DNA from: Spirochaetaceae bacterium
Lineage (GTDB): Bacteria; Spirochaetota; Spirochaetia; JABEVK01
Direction of reading: 5' to 3'
Assembly: GCA_023265735.1 (NCBI GenBank)
Contig: JAHFSN010000097.1
Span: 1-7,179, forward strand
Length of the DNA: 7,179 nucleotides
The notes beneath the pieces were generated by a model. That model saw only the letters and a program-made list of their open reading frames with translations, made no database searches and was not told the DNA's origin. Of the stretch, positions 1 to 5,596 are shown in pieces. Each line of letters opens with the position of its first letter. Positions within the stretch are counted from its first letter, which is position 1. A program made the translations under genes and the position numbers.

Positions 1-1233
1 CGACGAGAGCCCGCTTTCCTCGTAGAAGACGGCCTTGGGGCTGTAGGCCTTCACTAGCTCGAACAGCTTGTCGGCGCGTTCCGTGGGGTCCAGCTGCTCA
101 CGGACGGCGTCGATCAGGTAGACGTTCCCGTCCGCCCCCAGACCCACGACCACCATGGCCGTGAAGTCGTTGTCTTTGCCTTTCTTGCTGGCCGGGTCGA
201 CGATGATGTACCGATTGAAGCTCGACCAGTTTTCGGGCCGTTCCCACCATTGAATCCAGTCGACCAGCAACCGGCGAAGAGACAGGAGTTCGGGCTTCTG
301 GAACATCTGGCAGGCGGTTTGATAGGGTCCCAGGTCACGGCACCAAATCGAGAATTCCTCGGGCGCCATGAGCAGAAGGTTCCCGTCGAGTTCGCCGTTG
401 TCGGTCGGATAGAAGATCCGGGCTTCAAAGGACCCCTGTTCCAGAATGAAGTGATAGGCGTCGAGGTTGTCATACCTGGTGGCCACCATGCCCACCCGCG
501 CATTCTGGGCCCGCAGCGGGGTCATCAGCCGAAAGTTGTTGACGGCCTTGTCGACCATTTCCTGGTTCGTCGTGAACCTGTGGTCGACAATGTCGTCCAT
601 CCGGATCCTGTCGAAGTGGCTGCCCGTGGGCAGGGACAGAATCGAGTGAAACTCGATGGTGGCTTCCCGGCGGATCGTCCGGCGCCGCAGGGTCAGGCCG
701 CTTTCAATGTTCCAGCTGGGCGCCTCCTTGATCGGCTTTTCCCAGAGGACCTTTTTGAAGATCCACTTGACGTGGGAGCTGGCCAGAATCTGGATCATCT
801 CGTTGGCGATCTTGGTGATCTGCCGGGCTGTCATCGAGAAGATCGCTGTGGTGGTCTCCGGAAAGTAGAGCGATTCCCAAAGCGTGTACGCCACGGTCAG
901 AATCGTGGTCTTCATGTGGCCCCGGGGCCAGAAGTCGGCAAAGCCCCAGGGTTCAGCCTGAACCATCCGGACCATGTGGAACGTCCAGTCGTTGTCGAGG
1001 TACTTGAAGTCTAGAAAGTGGACGATGTAGCACAGGAAAAAATAGAAGTCGTAGCGGCCAAGTTCGTAGAACTGGGCTCGCATGGCCTCATGGCCTTCTT
1101 TGGCAGCCGCGGCCAGGACCTTTCGATAGTACCGATGGGCCGCTTCCCGGGACTGAGGTATCCACCCGATGGAAGAAAACAGGGACCTTACGGCCTCACT
1201 GGTCGGGATCGGCCAGTTCGTCAAGGCGCTCAA
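1..1233 (-). CDS. terL: Phage terminase large subunit, 3' end cut by window edge
   Basis: This is the ATP-driven DNA-packaging motor and nuclease of a tailed phage. It would act at the procapsid portal with the small subunit encoded just upstream. The frame is open for 411 codons and runs off the left edge. Counting from TTG at 1233, an ATPase Walker A-like segment WPRGHMKTT lies at residues 102-110. A Walker B segment with tandem acids (RMDDIVD) is at 211-217, and a coupling-motif-like VATRYD at 250-255. The start of an RNase H-like nuclease domain follows, with IIVDPA near 343-348 and a second acidic site VFYEES near 402-407. Motif order matches the phage terminase family with atypical R-x-H-x-K-S/T Walker A loops. 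The start is uncertain. TTG 1233 has GGAGG 4 nt upstream and overlaps the small-subunit gene by 38 nt. ATG 1083 would drop about 50 residues that look homologous to the family N-terminus. Function is confident, start is not. Confidence 0.9.
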   Translation of the reverse strand, partial: MSALTNWPIPTSEAVRSLFSSIGWIPQSREAAHRYYRKVLAAAAKEGHEAMRAQFYELGRYDFYFFLCYIVHFLDFKYLDNDWTFHMVRMVQAEPWGFADFWPRGHMKTTILTVAYTLWESLYFPETTTAIFSMTARQITKIANEMIQILASSHVKWIFKKVLWEKPIKEAPSWNIESGLTLRRRTIRREATIEFHSILSLPTGSHFDRIRMDDIVDHRFTTNQEMVDKAVNNFRLMTPLRAQNARVGMVATRYDNLDAYHFILEQGSFEARIFYPTDNGELDGNLLLMAPEEFSIWCRDLGPYQTACQMFQKPELLSLRRLLVDWIQWWERPENWSSFNRYIIVDPASKKGKDNDFTAMVVVGLGADGNVYLIDAVREQLDPTERADKLFELVKAYSPKAVFYEESGLSS

Positions 1234-1741
1234 TGGCCCTCCTGTGGGTTTCTTCCGGGTCGTCCTTGCCCTTTTTCCCGCCCGCCGGCCCGGCCCCACC
1301 CTCGAGGACCCCGGAGGCGGCGGCCATCAGGGGCATGAGAATTCCCTGGGCAAAGAATGCCTGGCGCTCCATCAGCTTGATGGCTTCCGGGTCGTGCTTT
1401 TCCGTGGGACTGAGGGTCAGATAGGCGTCGATAGCCGTCAGACCGTCATTGATGACCACGGTCATGTTCTTTTGGGTACCGATGATCAGGTCGGCCAGGG
1501 CGTCGTTCTGTTCAGGGCTCAGCTTCACCCTCGGGGCTTGGAATCCCCGGGCGTTGGTCATGGTCTGCAAAGCCTTCCCCGGGTCCTTTTTGGCCCGGGT
1601 GAGGAATTTCTTGACCGCGTCAACGCTTGGATGTTCGGGGGTGTCCTTGAGGGACTCCGCTATTTTGGCGGCAGACTGTCCATCCGCCTGCAGTTGCAGG
1701 GCGGCGGCGTGCCAGGTGGTATTTCCGCTCTTCCGGGCCAT
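1196..1741 (-). CDS. Probable terminase small subunit
   Basis: The encoded 181-aa protein would recognise phage DNA and load the large terminase. The N-terminal 50 residues (WHAAALQLQADGQSAAKIAE onward) look like a helix-turn-helix of the type used by small terminases. The middle is helical, and the C-terminus is low-complexity Gly/Ala/Lys followed by a charged helix (HRRAIERLDELA). No catalytic motif is expected or seen. Assignment rests on size, the HTH-like start and its position directly before and overlapping the large-subunit gene, not on a strong sequence signature. Its ATG at 1741 directly abuts a 10-bp inverted repeat (1742-1768), so ribosome access or transcription may be regulated there. 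A generic phage HTH protein is the main alternative. Confidence 0.65.
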   Translation of the reverse strand: MARKSGNTTWHAAALQLQADGQSAAKIAESLKDTPEHPSVDAVKKFLTRAKKDPGKALQTMTNARGFQAPRVKLSPEQNDALADLIIGTQKNMTVVINDGLTAIDAYLTLSPTEKHDPEAIKLMERQAFFAQGILMPLMAAASGVLEGGAGPAGGKKGKDDPEETHRRAIERLDELADPDQ

Positions 1742-1768
1742 TGTCCCCGGATTATGTCTCCGGGGACA
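1742..1768. promoter_or_regulatory. 10-bp perfect inverted repeat abutting terminase start
   Basis: TGTCCCCGGA (1742-1751) and TCCGGGGACA (1759-1768) are perfect inverted arms around a 7-nt spacer. The repeat touches the ATG of the terminase small subunit on the minus strand and lies 52 nt before the plus-strand gene at 1821. It sits in the only divergent gap of the window. It could be a dimeric-repressor operator or, in the minus-strand mRNA, a hairpin covering the ribosome-binding region. There is no T-tract, so it is not an intrinsic terminator. Confidence 0.55.
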
Positions 1769-1820
1769 GAATGCTAGCTTTGCGGTGGCAAAAGCCTTGA
1801 GGTTGAACTATCTTCGTGTC

Positions 1821-1931
1821 ATGGACGAACCGAAGGACGAAGACGAGGAATTCGAGATCGACAACGTCGCGGACTATGGCGGTTGGTTTGATACCCACCC
1901 CGAGGAACTGCCGGCCGACGAAGACGAATGA
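1821..1931 (+). CDS. Small highly acidic peptide (36 aa)
   Basis: This short plus-strand gene starts at ATG 1821 and its TGA overlaps the ATG of the next gene (ATGA at 1928-1931). Seventeen of 36 residues are Asp or Glu and only one is Lys or Arg, giving a net charge near -16. Runs such as DEPKDEDEEFEID and PADEDE frame a short aromatic core, YGGWFD. I do not recognise it. Such charge is seen in DNA-mimic inhibitors, but a simple leader peptide or chance reading frame remains possible because no SD sequence precedes the ATG. The 4-bp overlap with a better-looking gene is the main support. Confidence 0.45.
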   Translation: MDEPKDEDEEFEIDNVADYGGWFDTHPEELPADEDE

Positions 1932-2224
1932 CCAAGGAAGAACGATCGTCCCTGAAAATGGCCATCGATATCGTGGCTCCCGACAAGCACTGGATCTTCA
2001 GTGAGGTTCCGGGGGGCAAGATCGCCATCCGGTTTCAGGACCCCAAAACCAAGCCCGTGGCCACCATAGCCGAGTGTCCTACCCACGCCGACGTGCTCAA
2101 CGCCATCTTGAATGTTCTCTCTACCACGAGGGATCGGTATTCCCAGGGCCAGATACTGCAGCTAGCCCTGGCCCTTTTCAGCCTTATCGGACGGCTCGAC
2201 AATATCCGGGGATCCAAGGTCTGA
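1928..2224 (+). CDS. Hypothetical protein (98 aa), coupled to acidic peptide
   Basis: The 98-aa product begins MTKEERSSLKMAIDIVAPDK. It has a beta-rich first half (HWIFSEVPGGKIAIRFQD) and an amphipathic helical second half (ADVLNAILNVL, then QILQLALALFSLIGRLDNI). Composition and hydrophobic patterning look like a real small globular protein, but I recognise no family. It starts within the stop of the acidic gene (ATGA), which implies translational coupling. Its last 63 nt overlap the convergent minus-strand gene ending at 2162. This two-gene plus-strand unit interrupts the otherwise minus-strand layout, as independently expressed cargo (moron) genes often do. No terminator hairpin was seen after it. 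Confidence 0.55.
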   Translation: MTKEERSSLKMAIDIVAPDKHWIFSEVPGGKIAIRFQDPKTKPVATIAECPTHADVLNAILNVLSTTRDRYSQGQILQLALALFSLIGRLDNIRGSKV

Positions 2225-2383
2225 CGACGAAACCAAACTTCTGGCGGATTGACAGGCCCGACACGTACAGGCGTGGGCCGGGTCCCTAATTTGGTCCATG
2301 ACGATGTTCCGCAGGGCCTTGTTTTCATCGATCAGCCGGTCAACACCAATCGTGATCATGTTCAGCGCGTCGTAGGTGTTCAT
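2162..2383 (-). CDS. Hypothetical protein (73 aa) with CxCxxC motif
   Basis: ATG 2383 opens a 73-aa product with a helical, coiled-coil-like first half (LNMITIGVDRLIDENKALRN). A Cys cluster HACTCRACQ follows, which could bind metal with the preceding His, and then a polar tail. I recognise no family. A TTG 2410 start would add nine residues; neither start has a clear SD. It follows the 113-aa gene after a 41-nt gap and runs tail-to-tail into the plus-strand gene, overlapping it by 63 nt. The Cys motif and helix pattern suggest it is real, though one of the two overlapping frames could be spurious at its end. Confidence 0.45.
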   Translation of the reverse strand: MNTYDALNMITIGVDRLIDENKALRNIVMDQIRDPAHACTCRACQSARSLVSSSDLGSPDIVEPSDKAEKGQG

Positions 2384-2424
2384 AGCTATCAAGTTTCTAG
2401 CCACTTGCAAACGGTGTCAACAGT

Positions 2425-2766
2425 TTAGTCAGGGCTATGTTCCTCTCGTGGGCTGATAGCCTGGACCTCGACCTTTCTGGCCCTGATCCCGCCCACGGCC
2501 CTGCCGGTATCGATGCTGCTGCGGACCCTCCGGCCGTATTCCTGGGTAGCCTGGTTCTGGCTCAGGAAGATCTCGACCGACCCCCGGGGCGTCGTCCGGC
2601 CCTTCACCACCCGGCGGACAGCGACGGCCTGGGGGATGGTTATCCCCGGTTCTCGTTCCTGCTCGGGCTTGTTGTCCCGGGGATCCTCGAGGAGTTCTTC
2701 CTCTGTGGGCTGGTAACCGTGGCGGACGGACAGCCACGGCAGCGGGTCCAGCCCGTCGAGGCTCAC
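2425..2766 (-). CDS. Hypothetical protein (113 aa)
   Basis: The product begins at GTG 2766, whose bases overlap the TGA of the upstream gene (GTGA), so the pair is probably translationally coupled. It is charged and Arg/Glu-rich. The N-terminus (GLDPLPWLSVRHGYQPTEEE) is acidic and proline-containing. The centre carries beta-like segments (ITIPQAVAVRRVVKGRTTP, SVEIFLS) and the C-terminal third is basic. No transmembrane segment, signal peptide or known motif is visible. Its place between the integrase block and packaging genes suggests a small phage accessory or head-proximal gene, but no function can be assigned. Confidence 0.55.
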   Translation of the reverse strand: MSLDGLDPLPWLSVRHGYQPTEEELLEDPRDNKPEQEREPGITIPQAVAVRRVVKGRTTPRGSVEIFLSQNQATQEYGRRVRSSIDTGRAVGGIRARKVEVQAISPREEHSPD

Positions 2767-2984
2767 CTTTGAGGACCCACCACGAACACCGTGCGGGTCT
2801 GCCCCTCCTCCCGGGGAACCCAGCCCGCCGGGTCTTTCGTCCAGGTCACGCTGAGCGCGTCAACCTGGCCAACGGGCACCAGCAGCTCACAAAGGCGGGC
2901 CGCCAGGCCGTCGACCATGCTCTCGCCAGGCTTGAACTCGGTCATCCATTTGACGAACAGGGCCCGGGCTTCCTCAGGCTTCAT
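2763..2984 (-). CDS. Hypothetical protein (73 aa)
   Basis: ATG 2984 is preceded by AGAGG about 7 nt upstream and overlaps the end of the ASCH-like gene by 11 nt. The 73-aa product has a helical N-terminus (MKPEEARALFVKWMTEF), a second helix (MVDGLAARLCELLVP) and a short beta-rich end (DALSVTW, TRTVFVVG). I do not recognise it. It is sandwiched in a chain of overlapping minus-strand genes, so it is almost certainly co-transcribed with them. Confidence 0.55.
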   Translation of the reverse strand: MKPEEARALFVKWMTEFKPGESMVDGLAARLCELLVPVGQVDALSVTWTKDPAGWVPREEGQTRTVFVVGPQR

Positions 2985-3582
2985 TGACTAGCCTCTTGAA
3001 CTCCACCACCCATACCCACGGGTTGGCGTCCCACGACCCGGGGCCGTTGATGGATTCCCATAGACATTTGTAGGCGAATCGATAAGGCTCCTCGGCGGCC
3101 TCAATCTTTGCCCCCTCCGCCCTTGCGTCCGCTTCGTTGATGTCCTGCAATCGCTCCACCCGGATAGCTACGATCACGCGGACGGTCCTTGCCCTGACCC
3201 TGGGCATGAGGAGCGACGGGTGCCACTTGCCACCAATCGGGGGCCCAACATGGGTCGCGCGGTAGACCGTCTCGACGCTGTCGCCCGACCAGGTTTCCTT
3301 GAACCAAAGCCTGTCACCAACGACACCAAATGGGCAACGGACCTTTACGCTTCCTGTGATGCAGTACTTGTCATTGCCAACAGGAGACCAGACCGCTTTT
3401 CCGTTATTCTTCCGGTCACTGTGTTCCGAAATCCACCCATCAAACCGCCAGGCGCCAGGATTCTTGTTGATCTCGTCCAGCCCACGGGTGCGCCTGGTTT
3501 GCGTCTTCTCGCCTCGAAGGTCTGCAATGACCATAGGGGCGCTCATCAGGATTCCGCGTTCTCTCTTCTCAGTTGCTACCAT
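2974..3582 (-). CDS. ASCH-like phage protein
   Basis: This 202-aa protein matches, from memory of the family, a common phage protein with an ASCH/PUA-like fold proposed to bind RNA or modified nucleotides. Visible family marks in order: ILMSAPMV at residues 11-18; GEKTQTRR at 24-31; CPFGVVGDRLWFKETW at 83-98; KWHPSLLMPR at 119-128; ERLQDINEADARAEG at 143-157; and SWDANPWVWVVEFKR at 183-197. Length is normal and the gene is intact. The start ATG 3582 has a textbook AGGAGG 6 nt upstream, inside the preceding small gene, which it overlaps by 14 nt. Phages often carry it among early or accessory genes. The molecular role is unproven. Confidence 0.85.
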   Translation of the reverse strand: MVATEKRERGILMSAPMVIADLRGEKTQTRRTRGLDEINKNPGAWRFDGWISEHSDRKNNGKAVWSPVGNDKYCITGSVKVRCPFGVVGDRLWFKETWSGDSVETVYRATHVGPPIGGKWHPSLLMPRVRARTVRVIVAIRVERLQDINEADARAEGAKIEAAEEPYRFAYKCLWESINGPGSWDANPWVWVVEFKRLVNEA

Positions 3583-3748
3583 TCCCGACCTCCTCGCTTT
3601 TCCGAGTTGAGCCTTGATTCCCCTTGTTCCGGAGGAACTTCACGTCTCGGCAAACCCTGCAGCAGTCGCCGGCGTTGGCAGGGTTTCGCATTGCCTTTGC
3701 CTTCCTGGTCTCGTAGTGTCCGCAGCCTAGATGTGACGATGAATTCAA
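3569..3748 (-). CDS. Small zinc-ribbon-like protein (59 aa)
   Basis: Starting at TTG 3748, the frame encodes 59 aa with C9-G-H11 and, 18 residues later, C29-C30-x-x-C33 (GDCCRVCR), followed by a basic tail. CGH plus CxxC with a KAM..P segment between is typical of tiny phage zinc ribbons. The start lies 3 nt after the stop of the membrane-peptide gene; the nearest SD (GGAGG) is 11 nt upstream, so an internal ATG at 3691 is also possible but would lose the first Cys/His pair. A different frame over the same DNA (GTG 3755 to stop 3576) is also open and overlaps the upstream gene as GTGA. I prefer the Cys-rich frame because its spacing is meaningful. Confidence 0.5.
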   Translation of the reverse strand: MNSSSHLGCGHYETRKAKAMRNPANAGDCCRVCRDVKFLRNKGNQGSTRKSEEVGNGSN

Positions 3749-3751
3749 GAC

Positions 3752-3886
3752 TCACGCGCCCTCCTTTTGCCCCTTGTAGGCGGCAATTCCTTTCAAAACG
3801 AGACTGATGCTCGACCCGACAAGGTACCAACACAGGCAGAACACCAGACAGCTGACTGCAAACGAATCCACGTGAATCACGATCAT
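3752..3886 (-). CDS. Small single-pass membrane peptide (44 aa)
   Basis: ATG 3886 overlaps the integrase stop as ATGA and has AGGAG 7 nt upstream. The 44-aa product carries one hydrophobic stretch of about 22 residues starting near F9 (FAVSCLVFCLCWYLVG and onward) with three Cys inside. A Lys-rich C-terminus (YKGQKEGA) suggests the tail is cytoplasmic. It is too short for automatic calling but has better translation signals than many longer frames here. Function is unknown. Membrane micro-proteins in this position may serve in superinfection exclusion or lysis, but nothing in the sequence proves either. Confidence 0.6.
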   Translation of the reverse strand: MIVIHVDSFAVSCLVFCLCWYLVGSSISLVLKGIAAYKGQKEGA

Positions 3887-4836
3887 CCTTTCGCTCCTTC
3901 CTTGGTTTTCCGCCCTCGGCCGCCCTGGTAGTTCACATCCAGCTGTGCCTTGGTGATTCTCGAGACGTCGTAGCTGTTGGCCGTCGTCGCCTTGTCCGAG
4001 TGCCCCAGCTGCTCACCCACGGCCCCGATGGATACACCCTTCCCCAGCATGGTCGTGGCGAAGTAGTGGCGCATGCTGTGCGGGGTCAAACTGATCCCGG
4101 CCACCCGGGCGAACGTGCGCCGCACGTCCTTGCGCACGTTGTCCTGGTCCAGGGGACGGCCGGTCCGGGTCTCGAACAAAAACTCCCGGCCCCCGAACAC
4201 CCGGCGGATCCTGGCCAGCAGCGGCTCAGGAATCCAAACTGCCCGCTCCTTCCGGCCCTTGCCGTGGATAGTCACGAAGGCGTCCTGGGGGTTGAACGGC
4301 GCCACGTCCTTGACCCGGATATCGCACATCTCTTCGACCCGAACGCCGGTCCGGGCCAGGAACTCAATCACGGCCCCGATCCGGGGAGTAGCGGCCCGAA
4401 TGACCCTGCCAACCTCGTCGGGCAACAGTTCCGCGACCATCTTGGCCCGCTTGCCTTTCATCGGCCTGGGCAGCTTGATAAACGCCAGGTTGTGTTCCAG
4501 TTGCCAGCCCTGGAGGGCCGCCTCCCGCGCCGGTAGTTCCTCGCTGTTGCGTTCGTGCCAGGCCAGCAGCGCGGCCTTGCAGGCCCAGAAGTAGCCGCAG
4601 ACGGTCGACGCGGCCGAACCTTCGGCGGTCTTGCAATCCAGGAACTCACGCAGGGCCGCAACGCTAACGAACTTCCCCTGTTCTGCTACCCACCCCACGA
4701 ACCGAATAACCCTGACGCCGTACGCCTTTGGCTGGTTTTCAAGGATTCGCCCCCAGAAATCCAGGAATTCGCGGAACGGAATGTCCCCAAGGCCGACTTC
4801 CGGCCCCGAAAAGGTGCGGTTTTCGGTCTGTTTCAT
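3883..4836 (-). CDS. int: Tyrosine recombinase / phage integrase
   Basis: The 317-aa protein is a complete XerC/D-like tyrosine recombinase. An N-terminal SAM-like core-binding region spans about residues 20-110, including LREFLDCKTAEGSAASTV. The catalytic domain has all active-site positions: Arg166 in ARTGVRVEEM, Lys193 in HGKGRKER, His253 and Arg256 in TPHSMRHYFA, His279 in QLGHS, and the nucleophile Tyr289 in NSYD. Start ATG 4836 has AAGGA 9 nt upstream. It is followed directly by the 44-aa membrane gene (ATGA overlap) and preceded by about 300 bp without a convincing gene. It could integrate the phage, or resolve multimers of a phage-plasmid. Phage genes on both sides argue that this is not a prophage boundary as read. 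Confidence 0.93.
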   Translation of the reverse strand: MKQTENRTFSGPEVGLGDIPFREFLDFWGRILENQPKAYGVRVIRFVGWVAEQGKFVSVAALREFLDCKTAEGSAASTVCGYFWACKAALLAWHERNSEELPAREAALQGWQLEHNLAFIKLPRPMKGKRAKMVAELLPDEVGRVIRAATPRIGAVIEFLARTGVRVEEMCDIRVKDVAPFNPQDAFVTIHGKGRKERAVWIPEPLLARIRRVFGGREFLFETRTGRPLDQDNVRKDVRRTFARVAGISLTPHSMRHYFATTMLGKGVSIGAVGEQLGHSDKATTANSYDVSRITKAQLDVNYQGGRGRKTKEGAKG

Positions 4837-5134
4837 CGAATCAAATCCTTTTCCTGAAACGAATTAACCGATTTTGTCCCCATTATGTCCACCCCACCAA
4901 ACCCCACCACCCTGGGGTCAAAAGGGGCAATTCTGCACCCGAAAAGATCTCTTATCGGGGCAAAAGCGGTCGTTGAGGTGGCAATCTTGAGGCCACGGTG
5001 ATTGATGGCGATTTTCGGTCCCACACGGCGGATCTTGTCCTTAGCTTGGAGGGGGGGCTTCTGGGTGCACCTGATAAGTAGACTTTTCAGGTGCACGAGA
5101 CCGAGTTGGACCACAAAAAACAGTTGACCGGGGT
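4837..5134. other. Intergenic region upstream of integrase, candidate attP/control region
   Basis: I see no convincing gene in these 298 bp. They contain the 32-bp near-palindrome at 5065-5096, a run of seven G at 5051-5057, and a C-rich stretch with repeated CCCCACCA near 4891-4910 (G-rich on the minus strand). A TTGTCCCCATTATGTCC segment lies at 4874-4890. A CATAAT hexamer about 45 nt before the integrase start resembles a -10 box, but I find no matching -35. Position beside the integrase and the repeat content fit an attachment site or a lysogeny control region. Confidence 0.45.
5065..5096. repeat. 32-bp near-perfect palindrome
   Basis: GTGCACCTGA (5065-5074) and TCAGGTGCAC (5087-5096) are perfect 10-bp inverted arms. 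After one T/T mismatch the dyad continues inward with AAGT and ACTT around a central AG. Neither strand has a T-tract after it, so it is not a typical intrinsic terminator. It is best read as an operator for a dimeric DNA-binding protein or as recombinase arm/core DNA for the neighbouring integrase. Confidence 0.65.
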
Positions 5135-5326
5135 TCACAGAGACCTCACTTTGGCCGTTCCATGGGGCCACCCCGGGGCTATTTTGTTCACAATGTCCAC
5201 GGCCTGCCGAACCTCGTCGGCTGTTGCAAGGTCCTCGGAAAGCTTCAAGTCGGACGGGGACCCCTCAGGAAAATTGGACTTGGAAGCGTCAGTGCCCGGG
5301 GTCAGAACCTCCTCATCGAGCTTCAT
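5135..5326 (-). CDS. Hypothetical acidic protein (63 aa)
   Basis: ATG 5326 has a perfect AGGAGG 6 nt upstream (5333-5338) and overlaps the previous gene by 14 nt. The 63-aa product begins MKLDEEVLTPGTDASKSNFP. It has a disordered acidic Ser/Pro-rich first half and a helical second half (TADEVRQAVDIVNKIAPGW). I recognise no family. It is the last gene of the replication-side block before the gene-poor stretch upstream of the integrase. The strong ribosome-binding site makes translation likely. Confidence 0.65.
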   Translation of the reverse strand: MKLDEEVLTPGTDASKSNFPEGSPSDLKLSEDLATADEVRQAVDIVNKIAPGWPHGTAKVRSL

Positions 5327-5594
5327 CGGTGTCCTCCTGTTCCTCGGTTGCAGAACGCTGGTGCAACTGGTCTCTGGCCAGCTGCAAGAGGTCGTCAATC
5401 CTTCCCATCTCGGCTACCTCGGCCAGCACGGACTTGGAGTTCCACCTGGCGGCCTGACGCCAGCGCTTTCCCGTCAGGTCCTCGAACGCTTTGTACAGAC
5501 GGTTCAGAACGGCCGGAACAGACTTCCCCGTTCTGTCGGCGTAGGCCTTGGCCAGGTTGTAGATCCGGCTTTTCGGGCTGGTGTAGTCGGTCAA
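5313..5594 (-). CDS. Hypothetical phage protein (93 aa), weak ORF6C-like look
   Basis: The best start is TTG 5594, with GGGAGG 6 nt upstream. The 93-aa product is helical: SRIYNLAKAYADRTGKSV, then LNRLYKAFEDLTGKRW, then SKSVLAEVAEMGRIDDLLQL, ending in an acidic tail. The pattern of two helices around an LYKxFExxTG-type turn weakly recalls the C-terminal ORF6C domain of phage antirepressors, but I cannot confirm this. The frame stays open upstream through the origin-like repeats to about 5849, where it encodes what looks like the displaced tail of the DUF1376 protein. A longer or fused product is therefore possible if a frameshift occurs. Confidence 0.65.
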   Translation of the reverse strand: MTDYTSPKSRIYNLAKAYADRTGKSVPAVLNRLYKAFEDLTGKRWRQAARWNSKSVLAEVAEMGRIDDLLQLARDQLHQRSATEEQEDTDEAR

Positions 5595-5596
5595 GA

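Noticed and set aside
250..1777. Long plus-strand open frames (254 aa at 250-1014 and 202 aa at 1169-1777).
   Set aside because: They are antisense shadows of the terminase genes in GC-rich DNA; the proteins are Gly/Pro/Val/Arg-rich without motifs.
2380..2425. TTGACA on the minus strand followed by TAGAAA as a promoter for the CxCxxC gene.
   Set aside because: The spacer is only 15 bp and the -10 match is poor, with the gene probably read through from upstream.
2435..2737. 100-aa minus-strand frame inside the 113-aa gene, and plus-strand frames over it.
   Set aside because: Arg/Pro/Gly-rich low-complexity shadows with no translation signals; the GTGA-coupled 113-aa frame is better.
4000..4594. 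Plus-strand frames of 178 and 173 aa antisense to the integrase.
   Set aside because: The integrase has all catalytic residues on the minus strand; the antisense frames have shadow-like composition.
4885..4915. Possible G-quadruplex on the minus strand (runs of G separated by TGGT-type loops).
   Set aside because: Only three runs of three or more G are well placed, so a stable structure cannot be claimed by eye.
4833..5171. 112-codon minus-strand open frame ending in an ATGA overlap with the integrase start.
   Set aside because: It has a weak GTG start without a good SD, covers the 32-bp palindrome, G7 run and repeats, and gives no recognisable protein. The ATGA junction keeps a small chance that it is real.
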